From Punica granatum (lineage: Eukaryota; Streptophyta; Magnoliopsida; Myrtales; Lythraceae): a stretch of 64,000 nucleotides of DNA. Of this stretch, positions 46,020 to 57,560 are shown one piece after another (within the stretch, counting starts at the first letter, position 1; every line of letters begins with the position of its first letter). The position numbers were made by a program, and so were the translations under genes. The notes beneath the pieces are model-generated. The model was given only the letters and a program-made list of their open reading frames with translations. It was not told the DNA's origin and made no database searches. The stretch lies in assembly GCF_007655135.1 (NCBI RefSeq), contig NC_045127.1, forward strand, positions 39,939,538 through 40,003,537. The letters run 5' to 3'.

Positions 46020-46427
46020 ACTAGAGATGACCCATGCTATGCACGGGAATGATACTAAATAAAAATGGAAAAAAAATTATCTCTAAACAAAGTTCAAATA
46101 TCAACTTAGCAAATTTGAAAGAGTCTCGAACCGTATTAATTTTTTTACTTTATTATATATAAAATATAGAATAAAAAATTAAATAAAAAGGTCAAAAACA
46201 ATTGAATTGGGAAGAATGAACGTTAGAGTATGTCGTGAGGAGAGTGGGACAAAAGAGAAGTGGGGAGGGAGGGAGTGGGAGAAAGTATAGGACAATGGGT
46301 TGCTACCAAAAGAAAAGTAACCTCCTAAACCGTATGAATATTATTAATTAGTCTCATATTTTTAAGGGGTTTTTCGGAATATGAAAGTTGAACGAAGGTT
46401 TTTCTTCTAGCTTTATAATAGTATAGA
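46020..46427 (-). mobile_element. non-autonomous Helitron, 408 bp
   Basis: On the minus strand it begins TCTATACTATTATAAA and ends TCTCTAGT, with the hairpin CCCGTGCATAGCATGGG (46031-46047) about 10 bases before the end. It lies between A and T of the host, the rule for Helitron insertion. These ends match the pattern of short non-autonomous Helitrons of Arabidopsis (ATREP type) as I remember them. No coding capacity. Confidence 0.85.
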
Positions 46428-46654
46428 TAATTGATATACATTAAAAATTATTTATTTTTTTGAAAAATAATTTAAGATAATAAAATACGCATGAGACTAT
46501 GTGGAACGCGGGTATGTGTCTTGTATAAATATAATATAGATTTTTTTTTGCGTATCATGATATTCGAAAACGCAATAGGTATTGACTAATATATTTTTTT
46601 TGATAATTATCCATGACGAATATAGTTCGAGCTGAGCCAGCCCACTCAAACAAT

Positions 46655-46978
46655 AACGGTCTGTTTGATTTCATAATTTGATTTTAAGATTTTAATTTTA
46701 ATTTTAACTCTATTCACTGCACAATAAAAGTCAACAACACAATTATTATTTTTTCATTTTTCTTAAATTTTTTAACCATTCAATTCAATTTTTAATAATA
46801 AATTCTCTCAAATATTCATTACTTTTTCTACAATTCAACAATACAATTATTACTTTTTTTCAACTATTCATTATTTTTTCACATTTTTTTTTCATAATTC
46901 AACATCACAATCATTACAAATCAATTAAAATAAAAATTCAATTCAACTCAACTTTAAAATCAAACGCACTATAAAATT
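46655..46978 (+). repeat. MITE-like element, copy d
   Basis: Starts ggtctgtttgattt and ends aaaatcaaacgcact, imperfect inverted ends with core gtttgatttt. The interior carries the phrases of copies b and c, with an internal duplication of a segment containing attcattactttttctacaattcaacaa. It lies about 300 bp upstream of the AUR3 start and so within its promoter region. Confidence 0.75.
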
Positions 46979-47107
46979 CTTGTAATCATGAATTTTTTTA
47001 ATTCACAAGATTTTCGAAAACTTTGATTAAGGATAATATAGACTGAAATTAAATGTTGGTTATATTTGCTCATATTCGATATATCCTGAGCACATCATGG
47101 CGTTTGA

Positions 47108-47268
47108 CTCAATAAAAAGCCGACCGGAAAATGAACCGGACCGGGCGGTCCAACAGACCGTTTCAGGTGCACTCGATTCAAATTCTACCCCGCTCCCTCT
47201 CTCTCCGTCTCACACACTCTCTCTCTGAAATCCATAGTTCCAAAATCAGACTGGAGTGGACGACGACG
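47108..47268 (+). promoter_or_regulatory. AUR3 proximal promoter and leader
   Basis: aataaaaag (47111-47119) is a weak TATA-like sequence. aacagaccgtt (47152-47162) is the reverse complement of a string with the AACGG core of the MSA element that drives G2/M expression in plants. A ct-rich leader (47190-47227) follows. An ATG at 47131 in frame with the kinase would add 46 residues without family support, so I chose the ATG at 47269. Confidence 0.4.
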
Positions 47269-50200
47269 ATGACATCGAAGCGAGAGTGGTCACTGGGAGA
47301 ATTCGAGATCGGGAAGCCTCTGGGCAGAGGGAAGTTCGGTCGGGTCTACCTCGCCCGAGAAGTCAAGGTTCGCCTCTTCTTCTCCCTCGACCTCCCCAGA
47401 TTCCATGTTCGGTCATCGTGTAGCCGCATGCCTGTTCATCCTGTTCGGTTCCCATTCGTTTCCCTGTCCCTTGTATCTAGCCGAGTTTTCTTCATTACTC
47501 TCAATTTTCGCTTTCCGAACAAAGGCACGGTGTAAGAGGACCTGTGCCTCCAAAATAAAGCTGGTTAGGGATTTTTATTCATCACATGATGATAATCTGC
47601 TTGATGGGGAATGTTTTGATGTACCTTATTTGGGAGATCCTTTGGTTGAAAGTTCGTGTTGGGCTTAATTAGGGAATCCTGGATTATATTTTCGGCTTCG
47701 GTATCTTGAGAAACTGGTGAATGTGCTGCTGTTTTCTTCCTTATATGGTTTATAAGAAGGGAAAAAGGGCGAGATGTGGCTTAATTTGCAGCCGTATAAA
47801 GGAGAAAGATGAATACAGGAAATTTTGTTGGGGATTGAATTCGGGAGTCATAGTGTTTATTTCCTCTGCCGTTTTTTGAGATCCTTTTTCCGAGCAATGA
47901 CACTTGTGTCATGCATCTAGAAGTAGGATTACAGCAAAGCAAAAGCGTCAGGAGGGCACTAGATATTTAGTCTTGTTTTTGAGCCTATGCAGATCACTTA
48001 GCTTGGACAGAGAAAATCTGAGAATTTCAAAAGCTGAGTGTATAGGTTAAATTCTTTCGTTAGTTGTAGATGTGGTGGTGGATAGAATTCTTTCCTTGAA
48101 GAACCTAGACAAGGGTTTCGAGCTACGGCAGATGTCTCGGAGATTGGATTTCTGTGTGAGAATACTATTGAGCTGAGTTTCTATGATTTCGATTATCAAT
48201 ATGTGCTCTGGTTGCAAAGCAGTCATTTACTGCCAAATAGTCAAAGAAGATTGTATCAAATGGGACAAAGTTGAGAATCCATAGATATCATAGTAAACCG
48301 AGCTGCGGAGCGGTGCCTTAACCTTCTTGGCCTGACTTAAGGCTTGAAATGATTTGGGGAATATGCGATTTTGGACAAAAAAAAACTGTTTTTTTTTTCA
48401 TGGGAGTAGCACAATTCTTTGATTGAATCAGGTGCAGTTCTTGCAGAGGCTTTCTTGAAAAAATATTTTATAAGTTTTGTTTTGGAAGTGGCCCATTGTT
48501 GTTTACTTTTGCTTCATCTCACTTCATATCATTTATCGTAAATGTAATGCTACGTATAGATAGTTGATATATGATGCTATGTCTTTGTAATGCTTTCTAT
48601 CGTTTACAATAGGTTTTCTTGAACATTCATCTTTCACTTCTGTATTATGAGGATTGTATCTTGCGCATTCTGGCATGTAAGTATAACATTTATGCAATGC
48701 GGAATCTGTTGTCTTATTCTCTAAATGGGTTATCTCGCAATTCCTGAATCTGTCTAGAGCAAATTCATTGTGGCGCTGAAGTTGATATACAAGGCACAGA
48801 TAGAGAAGTATCAGCTTCATCATCAGTTGAGGAGAGAAATGGAGATTCAGACGAGTCTTAGGCACCCGAACATTCTACGCCTCTATGGTTGGTTTCATGA
48901 TAATGACCGGGTTTTCTTGATACTTGAGTATGCTCATGGCGGCGAGCTGTACAAGAAGTTGAAGAAACAGGGTTATCTGACTGAGAATCAGGCTGCTACT
49001 GTGAGTTGCTCTCTCCTTCACGTGAAGCTTTGTAGCGTTATTCTCGTAGTAATTACCCTCATTTCCTAGTTCTCTTTCTCAATGAAAATTGTAGTACATT
49101 GCCAGTCTTGCTCAAGCCTTGGCTTACTGTCACGAGAAGCATGTTATCCATCGGGACATTAAGCCGGAAAACTTGCTGCTTGATCATGAGGTAATGTAAA
49201 ATGCTTTTTCTATCTTGGAAGACTCCTTAAGTAGTGCATAAGACACAATTCACTAGCTTCACATAAATATTGGCTTGTCATCATTGGTTCTTGCTGCATT
49301 TGGAGGTCATCTGTACTAAATTCTTCATATTTTCAGTTTTCCTATCTTTAGAACAGAGAGCAAGGAAAATGATATTGTAGTTAAGCAGAAGTTACAATCC
49401 ATCGCATCCTCTAAGTACAATGAAGGAAGTTTGGGCTAATTTTTATTCTTGTCTATTGAAAATATGAAAGGAGTACCGGAAAAACTTCGCCCTGCAAAAG
49501 GTTTTTCTATTTTCTTTTGCGTATTGAAAAACCATCCTTTCACAAAACCTAACTAACAGTGGTTAAGGAATGCAAATTGGAACAGGCAAAAGTACTAAGC
49601 TTCTATTATTTTCTTCGGTCCTGCTATTTACGGGGCAACCATACCTGTACATAATTAAGTTTGGCTGCTGCTGTATTATATGATTGCAGGGTCGACTAAA
49701 GATAGCAGATTTTGGGTGGTCTGTGCAATCAAGAAGCAAACGGCACACCATGTGTGGAACTTTGGACTATTTGGCACCAGAAATGGTGGAGCATAAAGCT
49801 CACGATTACGCAGTCGATAACTGGACTTTGGGCGTCCTTTGCTACGAGTTCCTCTATGGTGTTCCTCCATTCGAGGCTGAAAGCCAGAGCGATACTTTTA
49901 GAAGGTACAAGTCAGAAAATCTGTCAATTATACTTCTTTATTGTCCTATAACTCATGCAATGGATGGTACTATCTTGATTTCACTTGCATATAGGATTAT
50001 GAAGGTTGATCTCAACTTCCCTCCGGTTCCTCAAGTTTCTTCTGAAGCAAAAGATCTTATTTGCCAGGTAAAATTGATCCTCGCTTAGCCCATGGTTTCA
50101 GATAATAGAAAGAGAAATAATGGGAGACTAGAAACAGTTCTATAACTGGAGCATTCTGAGTATGGTTTATTTTGCAGCTTTTAGTCAGGGACCCATCGAA

Positions 50201-50276
50201 GAGGCTCTCTCTTCAGAAGATAATGGACCACCCCTGGATTATCGAGAATGCAAATCCAAAGGGTATCTGTAGTTAG
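47269..50276 (+). CDS. AUR3: Aurora kinase 3 (mitotic Ser/Thr kinase)
   Basis: Six exons: 47269-47367, 48758-49000, 49095-49190, 49690-49904, 49995-50067, 50178-50276; total 825 nt, 274 residues. The product starts [19 protein letters not shown]. It has the glycine loop [11 protein letters not shown]-binding Lys41 in VALK, catalytic HRDIKPEN (133-140), DFG (153-155), the activation-loop motif [16 protein letters not shown] with Thr166, and ends [16 protein letters not shown]. Close matches to Arabidopsis AUR3 include [24 protein letters not shown] and ESQSDTF. Plant AUR3 phosphorylates histone H3 and acts at chromosomes and centromeres in mitosis. Intact, all GT-AG junctions. The 1.39-kb first intron is the longest. 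Confidence 0.95.
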
Positions 50277-51050
50277 CATCATTCTCCAGCTCCCGAACCA
50301 AGTGACTAGGCCATTCAGTACTGATATCCAGATTGACGAGAGGACTATCTGCAGTAACGGTCTCAAGCTTGCACATTATCCCTCATATAGGATGCCGACT
50401 TTCTAAACCTCGTGGACCGGAGCATTCATCATGCATATGCAAGATTGATCCGAAGCAATGTTTATATTTCTGATTGCCTGGAAGCATTTCGCTTCATGTT
50501 TGTCTCATGTAGCTTTTCGATCAAAGAATGAGTGCAAAAGCTTTGGGTTACTCGTCGTTACCGTTGTTCGTGACTTCATAATTTGTGATATTTGTTATGA
50601 TCTCCTTAATTCTCAAGGATATAGAGAGGTCCATACATGTAAATCGATTATGATAAAAATACAGATCTACTAAAAAAAAAAAATAGTTCCTAAAAGATCT
50701 CATCAAGACAAATTGACTCTGTTGTAATCAAATTTTAGATGCCACACCTTAATACTCCCAAGTCTCAAACCAATGTGAAACAGCCTCAGCACAATTAAAA
50801 GCATCCATCGACGGCTTCACAGCATATGACTCTCCCGATCAATTTTAGGTTTTTCTTTTAAAATTTTAATTTAAAATTTTAATTTTTATAATTTTTATTG
50901 ATAATAGTTTGCACTTAAGCCCGCTGTTTCTCCCTTTCCCTTCCTTTTGCTGGAGAAAGACTCTCAGACGTTTGCCGGAAGCTCCCCGGTGTGATCTTGA
51001 TCGCGAAACAGCCGCCGATTGGGCAGCGACCCTACGCATCGGCTTCGCGG
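50277..51050. other. intergenic region between AUR3 and the golgin-like gene
   Basis: Contains the AUR3 3' untranslated region and the promoter side of the next gene. An A-run lies at 50674-50683. No ORF with similarity was found. Confidence 0.5.
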
Positions 51051-52663
51051 ATGGAGGCGGCAGAAGGTGCAAAGTCGAATGGCCTCTCCTCTTCTGGTCT
51101 CTCCTCTCCTCTCCTCTCCTCTCCTCTTCTCGTCTCTCTAGTTTCCATGCCCATTGAGTGGAGAGCTTTCATGGGACAAAATATTACAACTGTAAAAGCT
51201 CGTAATGGTGTTGATTGTAGAATAAATTTTATCGCGATGAAAGGTTGATAACAAGTTCTCAGCAATCGAAATTTGATTTTACAGTAACGTCGAAATCTTT
51301 GTTGGGAAGGGATGATAACCTTTTTTGTCTGGGCATAACCCCTAAAGCTTGTCTCAGCTTCTGGGTTCTGCTATCCTTTTTATGAATGCTTAATGCTGTT
51401 TCCTGCTGCTGCTGCGTTAACCCCTAAAGCTTCTTTTCTGATTATGCACAGGATCAGGATCCATGAAGAAGAGAAAGCCTACTCGGCCAAACTTCGAGGT
51501 ATTATTTCCGGCCTTAATTTCTTTTGCTCTTTCGGTACTAATAGTATCCAGGCATAACGGGTCTGGAACTCCTCTATAATGTATTGGCAGGCAGATGAGC
51601 CATCCTCAGCCGGAGCAGGTGGTCCTTTTAAGGCAGTTGTTCAGGAGCGATCCCCGTCGCAAAGCACTGATGTGCATGCTGGCAGGGAGGATCAACTAAA
51701 ATATGTTGAACAAGACCCCGAATCTTATGCCCGTAAAAAGTGGCGCGTTGAGCAAAACGCTGGTATATCTCTAATAGAACTGCAGGATCGACCTCCTCAG
51801 GTACACTAATTAGGCATATATCAGCTATGATTTATGTATTACTCCTTTGGGGAAACTACGCGTTCCTGCATATCCTTGTCAAAGTTTTAAGCAACTTGTG
51901 TCTCTTTTTGCATGCTCAGGCTCAGGCACTCCAAAATATCTCAATACCCACAGGTCAGTCAAAGGAGGTGAGATTGAATGGAGTGATGTCTTATAAATGC
52001 ACTTCCTCCCTTTTGATTCTGCCTTCTCTCAGTGAATGTCTCTTCTGATGATTGAAAGCTTCAGGATATAAATGAATTAATCAGCTGAAAGTACATTGAT
52101 CTTTCTTCTATAAACTAAAAACATGACATAGCCTCTTTCGAGCTCTTACAGTAACTTTTTCATTGCAAACTTCAGTTTGACGAATTGTGACCATGGGGTG
52201 AGCATGCTCTCTCAGAAAGGACTTAAGACATAATATACTAAATTAAGACATTTATTTCCTGATTGCTCTTGTTGATCTTTTCTTTGATTGTTGAGGTATG
52301 TAATGAACTTGCTACTAGTCTTCAAGAGTACGGGTCACATGATGCTCAGGTTACAAGGCTTCTCATTGCTGAGGTAAACATTATGTCTGGTCAAGTTGGA
52401 GATTTTACGCTTACCTTTCATTTTGAACAATACAACGCCTAGGAGGAAGTGTTAATTCATGTACTGGTTGACAGAGACAGAGACAGCTTACTCAATCTTA
52501 CAAGGCTCGAATAAGACAGCTGAAAGATGATCTATCCTTGTCAAGAAAAGATGTAACAAGTATACAGTCAAACATGCCGGAGGCCTTGGTAGAAAAGAAC
52601 TCTCAAATTGTGGCCCCAAAGAAGCAGCTGGCCCGATCTGCAAGTGGCCCAGCTTCATTGCAG
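51051..52663 (+). pseudogene. truncated golgin-84-like gene (golgin candidate family)
   Basis: Six exons fit phase: 51051-51096, 51452-51498, 51591-51800, 51920-51982, 52296-52373, 52481-52663. The last four exons match the central coiled coil of plant golgin-84 proteins (golgin candidates 1 and 2): STGQSKE-type IPTGQSKEVRL, CNELATSLQEY, LLIAERQLTQSYKARIRQL, SMVEALAAKNSEI-type NMPEALVEKNSQI, and GKLSSLQ-type GPASLQ. The usual start MASWLK, most of the N-terminal region, the remaining coiled coil and the C-terminal membrane anchor are absent. After 52663 a gt donor follows but no golgin exon. The starting ATG (MEAAEGAKSNGL) is supported only by phase. It may be a fragment left by duplication, or the 5' part of a chimera with the F-box gene at 53.5 kb. 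Confidence 0.7.
51091..51140 (+). repeat. TCTCC/TCTCCT microsatellite
   Basis: Repeated ctcct units around 51103-51125 directly after the first exon of the golgin-like gene; on the other strand it reads gaggag. Confidence 0.8.
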
Positions 52664-53505
52664 GTTGGTCATGCTTCTCGTGTCAGCTCTCAGGCTGTCT
52701 TTAATATATATGAAGTGTATCATTACAATCGCCACTTGCTGCCTGCACAAGCATTCATTTTCTGCACTTAAAGATGTTATGCTGATGCACATTTAAATTC
52801 TGATTTAGTAATAGTAAATATTCTATTAAATCATTTTGTTCCCTTTGTTTTCCTTCCCTTGGAGTAAATATCCTTCTCCAAACCCATCGTCCATGCATAC
52901 TATTGATTTGTCTATGAGGAATAATAGGATCAACTTGACTAGCTTTCTTTTGTACCTGTTCCTATAAATGTCTTGTTGAGGTTTCGGCTATATAACGCAC
53001 CTTAAATTCTTGATTAGCTTGGCTATGCCATCATGTTGAAGATTCATTATTCATTGTCAGCTTAACCTCTTACTGACTTTGGACAAAAGACGTCTGTGAA
53101 AGAGACGAATCAAGCGATTCATGTATTCAATTATTGATGTTTATCTCATGTAGCTTTTGCTTGTATAGTAGTCCCATTCATTTAGTTGTCTGCGATGTTT
53201 TGGATCGAACGCCTTAGTGACTAACCGGATCAAGTTACATTTACTGTGTAATGCAAATGAGGGAATCGATTTATTGCCTTCTTGTACCCTTTTACTAATT
53301 ATTATGGAGTGATCCAAAAAATTGACGGTGAGTTAGATTAGTAATCCCTTTGATTGAGTATAGAAAACTAGGAAGAACTTCTTGTTGCATGTTAGCATGC
53401 TAAACAGTTCGGCAGATTGACAGATGACACATTGTCTTGCTTTATTAACACTAATTTGGCCTTTTCCTCTCTTTATACGATATCTTGACATGCTAGGAGC
53501 ACGGA
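52664..53505. other. region between golgin-like exons and the F-box ORF
   Basis: Either an intron of 833 bp (donor at 52664, acceptor tgctag at 53491-53496) or the promoter of the F-box gene. The end is pyrimidine-rich (ccttttcctctcttta). No other gene seen. Confidence 0.5.
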
Positions 53506-54989
53506 ATGGTACTGACAGATCAAAGCAATGTTGCTGATTGCTCCAATCAGTTATGTGATTTACCAGATGAGGTTCTTCTTCAGATCCTGTCGTTCCTCCC
53601 TCTGAAAGATGCGGTGAGAACTAGCGTGTTATCTAAAAGGTGGGAGCAGCTTTGGGCCTTTGTTCCGGATCTTCACTTCAAGAATTCTGACTTGTCTAAG
53701 AGGCCGCTCTTCTTGGACTTTGTGGGAAGAGCTTGTGCTCTTCGCGGCGAGTCTGCTGTGAGAGAAGTATCTCTCTCATGTGAGGTAGGAGGAGCTGTAT
53801 ACCGCATCAAGACATTGATTACATCTATCGTAACACGTAGTGTAGAGGATCTCTCTCTGTTCCTTCCTAGCCCTAAAAGGCCTTACCTGTTACCTTCCTC
53901 CATATTTATGTGTGCAACCTTGGAAAGGCTTCTGGTGCAATCACACTGCTTCATCAAACTCCATTCTTCGATATGTCTTTCGAAACTCAAGGTGTTGATT
54001 CTTTCGGAGGTCATATTTGAGGATAGTGACTCAGTGGAGAAGTTGTTTTCCCTTCCGTTACTTGAAAAGTTAGTTGTCGGTAATTGTTATTGGAGGAAAC
54101 TCAAAAGCATTCGCATTTCTGCCCCGAAGCTTCAACATTTATGTATCAACATATTGCCGCGCGGATCATTTGGCCGCCTAGTACAGATCAATGGAGCTTG
54201 TCTCAAGTCCTTTCACTATCATGGTGGGCCCATTGACGAGTATTGCATATCTGGAGACACCAGACAGCTAGTTAAGGCTAAGCTCCTGCTTTATCCAGGC
54301 CGTGGGAGTAGAGAAGTAGCCCAGGGTTACAAGCTCCTCTCAGTCTTCTCCAATGTGAAGGAGTTAGCTCTGTCTGACACAGTTGTACAGGCATGCTTTC
54401 TTTCGTACATTTTCCTCTTTAGCTGTGATTTTATTTTCTTGGGTCTGAGATTCACTTCTTTGCTCCATCCTTAGGACCTTCCCACAGGGTATGAGCTTCC
54501 TCTGTTCAGTAATATGATCAAGTTAAAATTGGGTGGGATAAATTCTTCGACAATCAATGGCGTTTGGGCATTAGTGAGAAGATCTCCTCGTCTTCAGAGT
54601 CTCTACTTTAGACAGGTAATGTAATTTCTTGATGCTCTTAAACATTTGCTTTACTTGCTGCAAACAGGTGTGATAAATGGTTTCACTATCATGACAATTA
54701 GGGAGTCAACTACTATCCGGAAATTGGAAGAGATGAGTTGCTGCACCCATTGCCTTCGTGTTTCTTCACGGAGCTCAAAAAGATATCTCTCGTGATTTTC
54801 CATGGAAGATATGGTCGAAAGCAGCTATTCATGGTAGGGATCTTTCTTGAGAAGGCATTGGCTCTGAGAGAAATGGTTATCCACGTAGCGGAGTACTGTA
54901 TAGGCAAGGAGAATCTGCTGAAGGATTTAAATAACATTTCCAAAGGGTCAAAGAAATGTCGAATCTCATTGCAACAACTAGTGGTTTAG
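53506..54989 (+). CDS. F-box/LRR protein with FBD domain
   Basis: Three exons: 53506-54384 (or to 54390 with a GC donor), 54475-54615 and 54702-54989; about 435 residues. Residues 14-50 form an F-box (LCDLPDEVLLQILSFLPLK, VLSKRWEQLW), which binds SKP1 in SCF ubiquitin ligases. Leucine-rich repeat-like segments follow (ATLERLLVQSHC, LSKLKVLILSEVIF, LPLLEKLVVGNCYW, APKLQHLCIN). The C-terminal exons carry the FBD region (FTELKKISLVIFHGRYG, KALALREMVIHV, SKKCRISLQQLV). F-box/FBD genes are a large, fast-evolving plant family with mostly unknown substrates. The start ATG at 53506 is chosen because it precedes the F-box; an in-frame upstream extension through an acceptor at 53496 is possible (see findings). 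No breaks seen. Confidence 0.85.
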
Positions 54990-56300
54990 ACTGGACATCT
55001 TGGAGACTAATGTAGGCCATCATAATTCAACTTCTATCGTTCTTTTGTTAGGTGTCTCCTTGTTTAAATTTCTTTGCAAGTTTGGTTTGATTTTATCCTT
55101 AGAGACACAGTTGAGGAAATATGCAAATTTAAAATCCTATGTCAAAAGGGGTTCTGGAACTAATCTAACGGTGTGCTTGATAGCGGTGAACGAAAATATT
55201 GGAGAGTAGAATTTTGATGCAGAGAATAATTGATGGTTTATCAATCGGAGAAATGAGTAGTGTTTTAATATTTGGTATCGAGGTATTATGGGCAAAATCG
55301 AATATGAAAAGACAATAATGTCCTTATTGGAATATTTTTATTGTATATAATTGGAAATTGATAGATATTTGTTTTGTTACCTGTTGCTTATCTGCTCCTG
55401 AGGGCCCAGCTAGCATCGGCATGCTAGCCAGCTACCAACTGGCACGAGCCCGGGCTCGGCCTCACAAGTTCGAGGCAGGATCTAACCTGGGCTCGTGGAT
55501 CCATCCAATTTTGACTTAGCTTGAGTTTGATGACCGAAGATTTGTATTTGTTTTTCTATCGTTAGCTTGCAAAGGGCTGATATGTTTTTCCAGAAATTTT
55601 GATTTGGTTAGCTGGTAAAGACCTTTTTCCCCTAATTTTGACTTGATTGATTTTCAGAGACGTGTTTTGGGTCATTATCTTCTTCTTGTTGAGTTTTTTA
55701 CCGTGAGTTAACCAAATCGGGGGTCTAAGTCTTGTTCGAGTTTAATCGTATATATTCTTCTCGTTCAATCTGTAGTAAGGTTGGGCTTGCCTTGCTCGAA
55801 GCTGACGAGCATGCTAGGCTCAGATCTTGCTCCACTTAGGTCTAACCATGAACCCATCGTGGCCAGATCTGTTGTCGCCACCTCAATTCTGTCAAGGAAC
55901 AGGCACGATAGTGCCATCGGATGTTGAGCAGTTCTGGCACTATCGTCGGAAGTTGAGGAGTGCCGGCGGCGGCAAGAACGACGGCAATGGCTTGTGTCAA
56001 AAGAAGTTTAGGCGAGAGATCCCCAAACACCGCTGGAAAATTTGATACGTAATAGCCGTAACTGCTAAGGAAGTAACTTCTCAAGCCTATTTAAGTGAGG
56101 AACACTACTCCAACGAGTGATAGAGATTCGATGTCGATTTTTATCGAAATTTGATCTCCGTCGGTACAAATTGGAATTCTCATGAAGCCGATTATATTTT
56201 TTTAATTTCTCAATTTCAAATTTTTCATTAAGAGAATGTCTATGGATCTCAAGAAATTAAATTTTGCCCGTATGATGCCCGTACGAATTAAAAAAAAAAA
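54990..56300. other. intergenic region after the F-box gene
   Basis: Contains the 3' region of the F-box gene and non-coding sequence. Around 55400-55500 gagcccgggctcg and cctgggctcgtgg make short GC-rich repeats; a 72-codon ORF (55827-56045) has no family. Confidence 0.45.
55905..55946. repeat. perfect 11-bp stem-loop
   Basis: acgatagtgcc (55905-55915) and its exact reverse complement ggcactatcgt (55936-55946) are separated by 20 bases. The left arm lies in gcacgatagtgc, itself palindromic. Function unknown. Confidence 0.7.
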
Positions 56301-57560
56301 ACAGAAAAAGAAAAATGAAACGTGTCAGGAGGGTCGGCCACAAGTGGCGAACTTGGAGCCGACCCTTTGATTGTTTTCCCCTTCCCTTTCCCGATTCTTT
56401 CTTCATTTTTCCATTTTGCCTTTCTGCAACCTGCTAGTTCTTCAAAGAGGCCCATACCCCGCCTCCGCCTTCTTCAACTGCCATGCATCCCCTCTGCTAC
56501 TCCTACTCCCTGCAACTCCTTACGCCTTCACCTCCTCTCTATCACATTCCCATCAGTTGACTGTCATCGGTTTCTTTTCTCCTTTTCTTCTTCATCTGCA
56601 GCAACCAAAAGCCATCACCATCAATCTTCTTCATCTGCAGCAACCAAAAGCCATCACCATCAATCTTCTTCTTCTTCTTCTTCTTCTTCTTCTTCTTCTT
56701 CTCTGCTTTCTTCTTGATCTCTCTGCTTCGGCCTTTTTTTCTGACTCACCGGGCAGCAGCACACCAGAGAGTGGATAGACTCTCCATCCTCGGCCCTTTC
56801 TTTTTCTCTCGGCAACCTGCAATTGATCACGGGACCTCCATTCCCTGCCTTTCTCTACCTGCAACTGCCATCACCAACCATCACTCACTCTCTTCCCATC
56901 CTTCTCACCTGATCACCTCAACTTTCTCTCGGATTCTCTCCTTCACCAGCGGGCAAACCAGAACAGATCATCGATGTCACCCGTCCTTCTCTCATTCCCG
57001 ATCCTGGACCTCACTCAACTCTCATCACCTCCCGATCACATCACCACCCTCTTTCCGGCCCCCCCTCCCCCCTCTTCCCTCACAGTGTCCTTCTCAGCTC
57101 CTCGTTTTCCCTTCACTATCACGATTCATCATCATCTTCTTCTTCTGACCAACAACACACCACACTCAGACACCATCAGCATTTGCTCTTCACTCTCTTT
57201 CGGTCCCTTTCGACCATTCCCAGCTCCTATACACGCCAAGATCGTCATCAACTTTCTTCCTTCCTCCCCTCCTCCTCGCCCCCTGCAGGTCTGCTTACTG
57301 CCGGGCCCCTCTTCAAGCTCCTCGACATTCCTGAAGCTGTCCCCGCAGCTGTGGTGCTTCGCGTGCCCCTCCTCGAACTCCTTAAGCTCACTGCTGCTCG
57401 GTTGCTTTGTTTCCTGTGGCAGTGCTTTTCCTTTTTGCAGCTGCTGTTATCGTGCTTTTCCTGTGGCTCTATCAGCTCGTTTCGGACTTAGTTCGAAGGA
57501 TCTTCAGGGCTCAAGTCGTTCCTCCTTACGTTGGCTTGAGGAAGGTATAATTTTCTAGCT
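56301..57560 (+). repeat. pyrimidine-rich low-complexity region with duplications
   Basis: Strongly C- and T-rich on the + strand. A 38-bp unit (catctgcagcaaccaaaagc and following) is tandemly duplicated at about 56592-56667, next to a TTC/CTT microsatellite (56668-56716). Long open frames in several frames are rich in Ser, Pro and Leu, as expected from composition, so none is accepted as coding. It could be the leader or LTR-internal region of an unclassified retroelement. Confidence 0.5.

Noticed and set aside
47131..47268. Upstream in-frame ATG of AUR3
   Set aside because: The 46 added residues come from a ct-rich leader and have no counterpart in Aurora kinases; the ATG at 47269 gives the usual N-terminus.
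56322..57558. Long Ser/Pro/Leu-rich ORFs (up to 194 codons)
   Set aside because: All + frames are open because the DNA is pyrimidine-rich; composition explains them and no domain is visible.
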